DNA from: Bacilli bacterium
GTDB lineage: Bacteria > Bacillota_I > Bacilli_A > RF39 > UBA660
Direction: 5' to 3'
Length of the DNA stretch: 6,274 bases
NCBI GenBank assembly: GCA_900757295.1
Contig: CAAENH010000132.1
Location: 1-6,274, forward strand
Shown here piece by piece: positions 5,033-6,274 of this stretch. The notes beneath the pieces are model-generated. The model saw only the letters and a program-made list of their open reading frames with translations. It was not told where the DNA came from and made no database searches. A program made the position numbers and the translations under genes. Position 1 is the first letter of the stretch, and each line of letters starts with the position of its first letter.

Positions 5033-6274
5033 ATGAAAACAGAAGCTCAAACATCTGTGGTTGCTTTGGGTGGCCTAGGTGAAGTGGGTAAAAATATGTA
5101 TGTTATTACCCATAATAGTGAAATAATTATAATTGACGCTGGTGTAATGTTCCCTGAAGATGAATTATTAGGCGTAGATTATGTAATTCAAGATGTTACA
5201 TATTTAAAACAAAATGAAAACAAAATTAAAGGATTATTTATTACTCATGGTCATGAAGATCATATAGGTGGAATTTCCTTTTTATTGCAAAGTGTAAATA
5301 TACCTACAATATATGCTCCTAAAATGGCTGTATCTTTAATAAGCAAAAAATTAGAAGATAAGAATATGTCTTACCAAAATATTGTAACCATTGATAAAGA
5401 TAGTCATGTTAAAACAAAATATTTTAATATAGAGTTTGTAAATACAACTCACTCTATTCCAGATTCTTTTGCTGTTGTTGTTCATACTCCAAATGGTACA
5501 ATCTTTTCTACGGGAGATTTCAAGTTTGATTTAAATCCAATTGGTCCAATGGCTGATTTACATAAAATGGCTAGACTTGCTGATCAAGGAATTAAATTAC
5601 TTATGAGTGATAGTACTAATGCTTTAACTGAAGGTTATTCTAAAAGTGAAAGTGCAGTTGATGAAGCTTTAAGCGGAATTTTTGCTAAGCATCACGCTAG
5701 ATTAATAATTGCCACATTTGCATCAAACGTTTTTAGAATTAAACATATTGTTGAAACTTGTAAAAAATACAATCGTAAAATAGTTGTTTTTGGTCGCAGT
5801 ATGGAAACAAATATTAATTTAGCTTTAGACAATGGATTATTAGATGATAGATCTATGTTTATTGATTCAAATACTGCTAAAAATTTAAAGAAAAATGAAG
5901 TATGTATTTTGTGTACAGGATCTCAAGGAGAACCCCTTGCAGCTTTATCAAGAATTGCTAATGGAACTCATAAGCAAATTACTTTAATGAATGATGATTT
6001 AGTAGTTTTCTCTTCCTCTCCTATTCCAGGTAATGCCGCAAGTATTAATCGAATTATTAATAAATTATATTTAAAAGGTGTTAAAGTTTATACAAATTCT
6101 GAATTTAGTGATATCCATACATCTGGTCATGCTAAAGCTGAAGAATTAAAACTTATGTTACGTTTAATTAAACCAGAATATTTTATGCCAATGCACGGTG
6201 AATATCGAATGTTAAAGCAACACAAAGATTTAGCAATTTCATGTGGAATGAATCCAGACAATGTATTTGTTCTA
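5033..6274 (+). CDS. rnjA: Ribonuclease J1 (metallo-beta-lactamase/beta-CASP nuclease), C-terminus beyond window
   Basis: 414 codons are in frame to the last base; bacterial RNase J is about 555 residues, so about 140 C-terminal residues are missing. Family knowledge: a cytoplasmic 5'-3' exonuclease and endonuclease in mRNA decay and rRNA maturation of Firmicutes. Seen: the N-terminal ALGGLGEVGKNMY (11-23); DAGVMFPEDELLGVDY (35-50); the metal motif HGHEDH (72-77); His140 in TTHSIPDS; Asp162 in STGDFKFD; the beta-CASP domain with FASN (229-232), FGRSME (253-258), CTGSQGEP (294-301) and SSSPIPGN (327-334); then HTSGH (362-366) and PMHGEYR (386-392) with His388. Metal and catalytic residues match Bacillus subtilis RNase J1 with a constant shift of two, so the enzyme should be active. 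The start is set by alignment with J1 and by AGAAGGA 9 nt upstream. J1 rather than J2 is inferred from the very close motif match. Confidence 0.96.
   Translation, partial: MKTEAQTSVVALGGLGEVGKNMYVITHNSEIIIIDAGVMFPEDELLGVDYVIQDVTYLKQNENKIKGLFITHGHEDHIGGISFLLQSVNIPTIYAPKMAVSLISKKLEDKNMSYQNIVTIDKDSHVKTKYFNIEFVNTTHSIPDSFAVVVHTPNGTIFSTGDFKFDLNPIGPMADLHKMARLADQGIKLLMSDSTNALTEGYSKSESAVDEALSGIFAKHHARLIIATFASNVFRIKHIVETCKKYNRKIVVFGRSMETNINLALDNGLLDDRSMFIDSNTAKNLKKNEVCILCTGSQGEPLAALSRIANGTHKQITLMNDDLVVFSSSPIPGNAASINRIINKLYLKGVKVYTNSEFSDIHTSGHAKAEELKLMLRLIKPEYFMPMHGEYRMLKQHKDLAISCGMNPDNVFVL

Noticed and set aside
1..6274. Use of genetic code 4 (TGA as Trp), as in Mycoplasma/Spiroplasma
   Set aside because: No in-frame TGA occurs in any gene here and all four Trp codons are TGG. 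No gene ends in TGA either, so code 4 is unsupported, though not strictly excluded by so few Trp codons.
1..6274. CRISPR array, tRNA/rRNA, insertion sequence or phage genes
   Set aside because: No regularly spaced repeats, terminal inverted repeats, transposase motifs or structured RNA signatures were seen; almost all sequence is explained by the six genes and their control sites.

Overview
The window is very AT-rich (roughly a quarter to 30% GC by eye). Its genes use Gram-positive-style Shine-Dalgarno sites (AGGTGA, GAGGAGGA, AGAAGGA), TGn-extended -10 promoters and TAA/TAG stops. The encoded proteins (an RNase J1-like nuclease, a DeoD-type PNP, a Pdp/DeoA-type pyrimidine phosphorylase, an MGDG-synthase-type glycosyltransferase and a small prepilin) fit a low-GC Firmicute or Mollicutes-related bacterium. 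My guess is an uncultured, small-genome, host-associated Bacilli lineage; this is inference, not a database match. All four visible Trp codons are TGG and no gene uses TGA as sense or stop, so the window does not settle the genetic code.

Layout: (1) 1-1091, minus strand, a GT28/MGDG-synthase-like glycosyltransferase, cut at its C-terminus by the window edge. (2) 1092-1191, a divergent promoter region with one extended -10 promoter per strand. (3) 1192-2553, plus strand, an AlgC-type phosphomannomutase/phosphoglucomutase. (4) 2536-2569, a 14-bp perfect hairpin that overlaps the 3' ends of two convergent genes and can serve as terminator for both. (5) 4919 down to 2557, minus strand, a compact three-gene operon: type IV prepilin-like protein, pyrimidine nucleoside phosphorylase (deoA/pdp), purine nucleoside phosphorylase (deoD). 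Its gaps are 3 and 2 nt, and each downstream ribosome-binding site lies inside the end of the preceding gene. (6) 4920-5032, a second divergent region in which two promoters overlap through their -35 regions. (7) 5033-6274, plus strand, RNase J1 (rnjA), open at the right edge.

The two phosphorylases together split pyrimidine and purine nucleosides with phosphate into free base and (deoxy)ribose-1-phosphate. The convergent hexose-phosphate mutase could supply glucose-1-phosphate or mannose-1-phosphate, and so feed the sugar-nucleotide pool used by the divergent glycolipid glycosyltransferase. It might alternatively handle pentose phosphates from the nucleoside operon, but it keeps the hexose-type sugar loop. 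Most genes here are recognisable housekeeping families. The unusual points are the prepilin leading a nucleoside-salvage operon, an active-site His-to-Ala change in the mutase, and the tight, shared regulatory DNA between genes. I see no clear new defence or mobile system.
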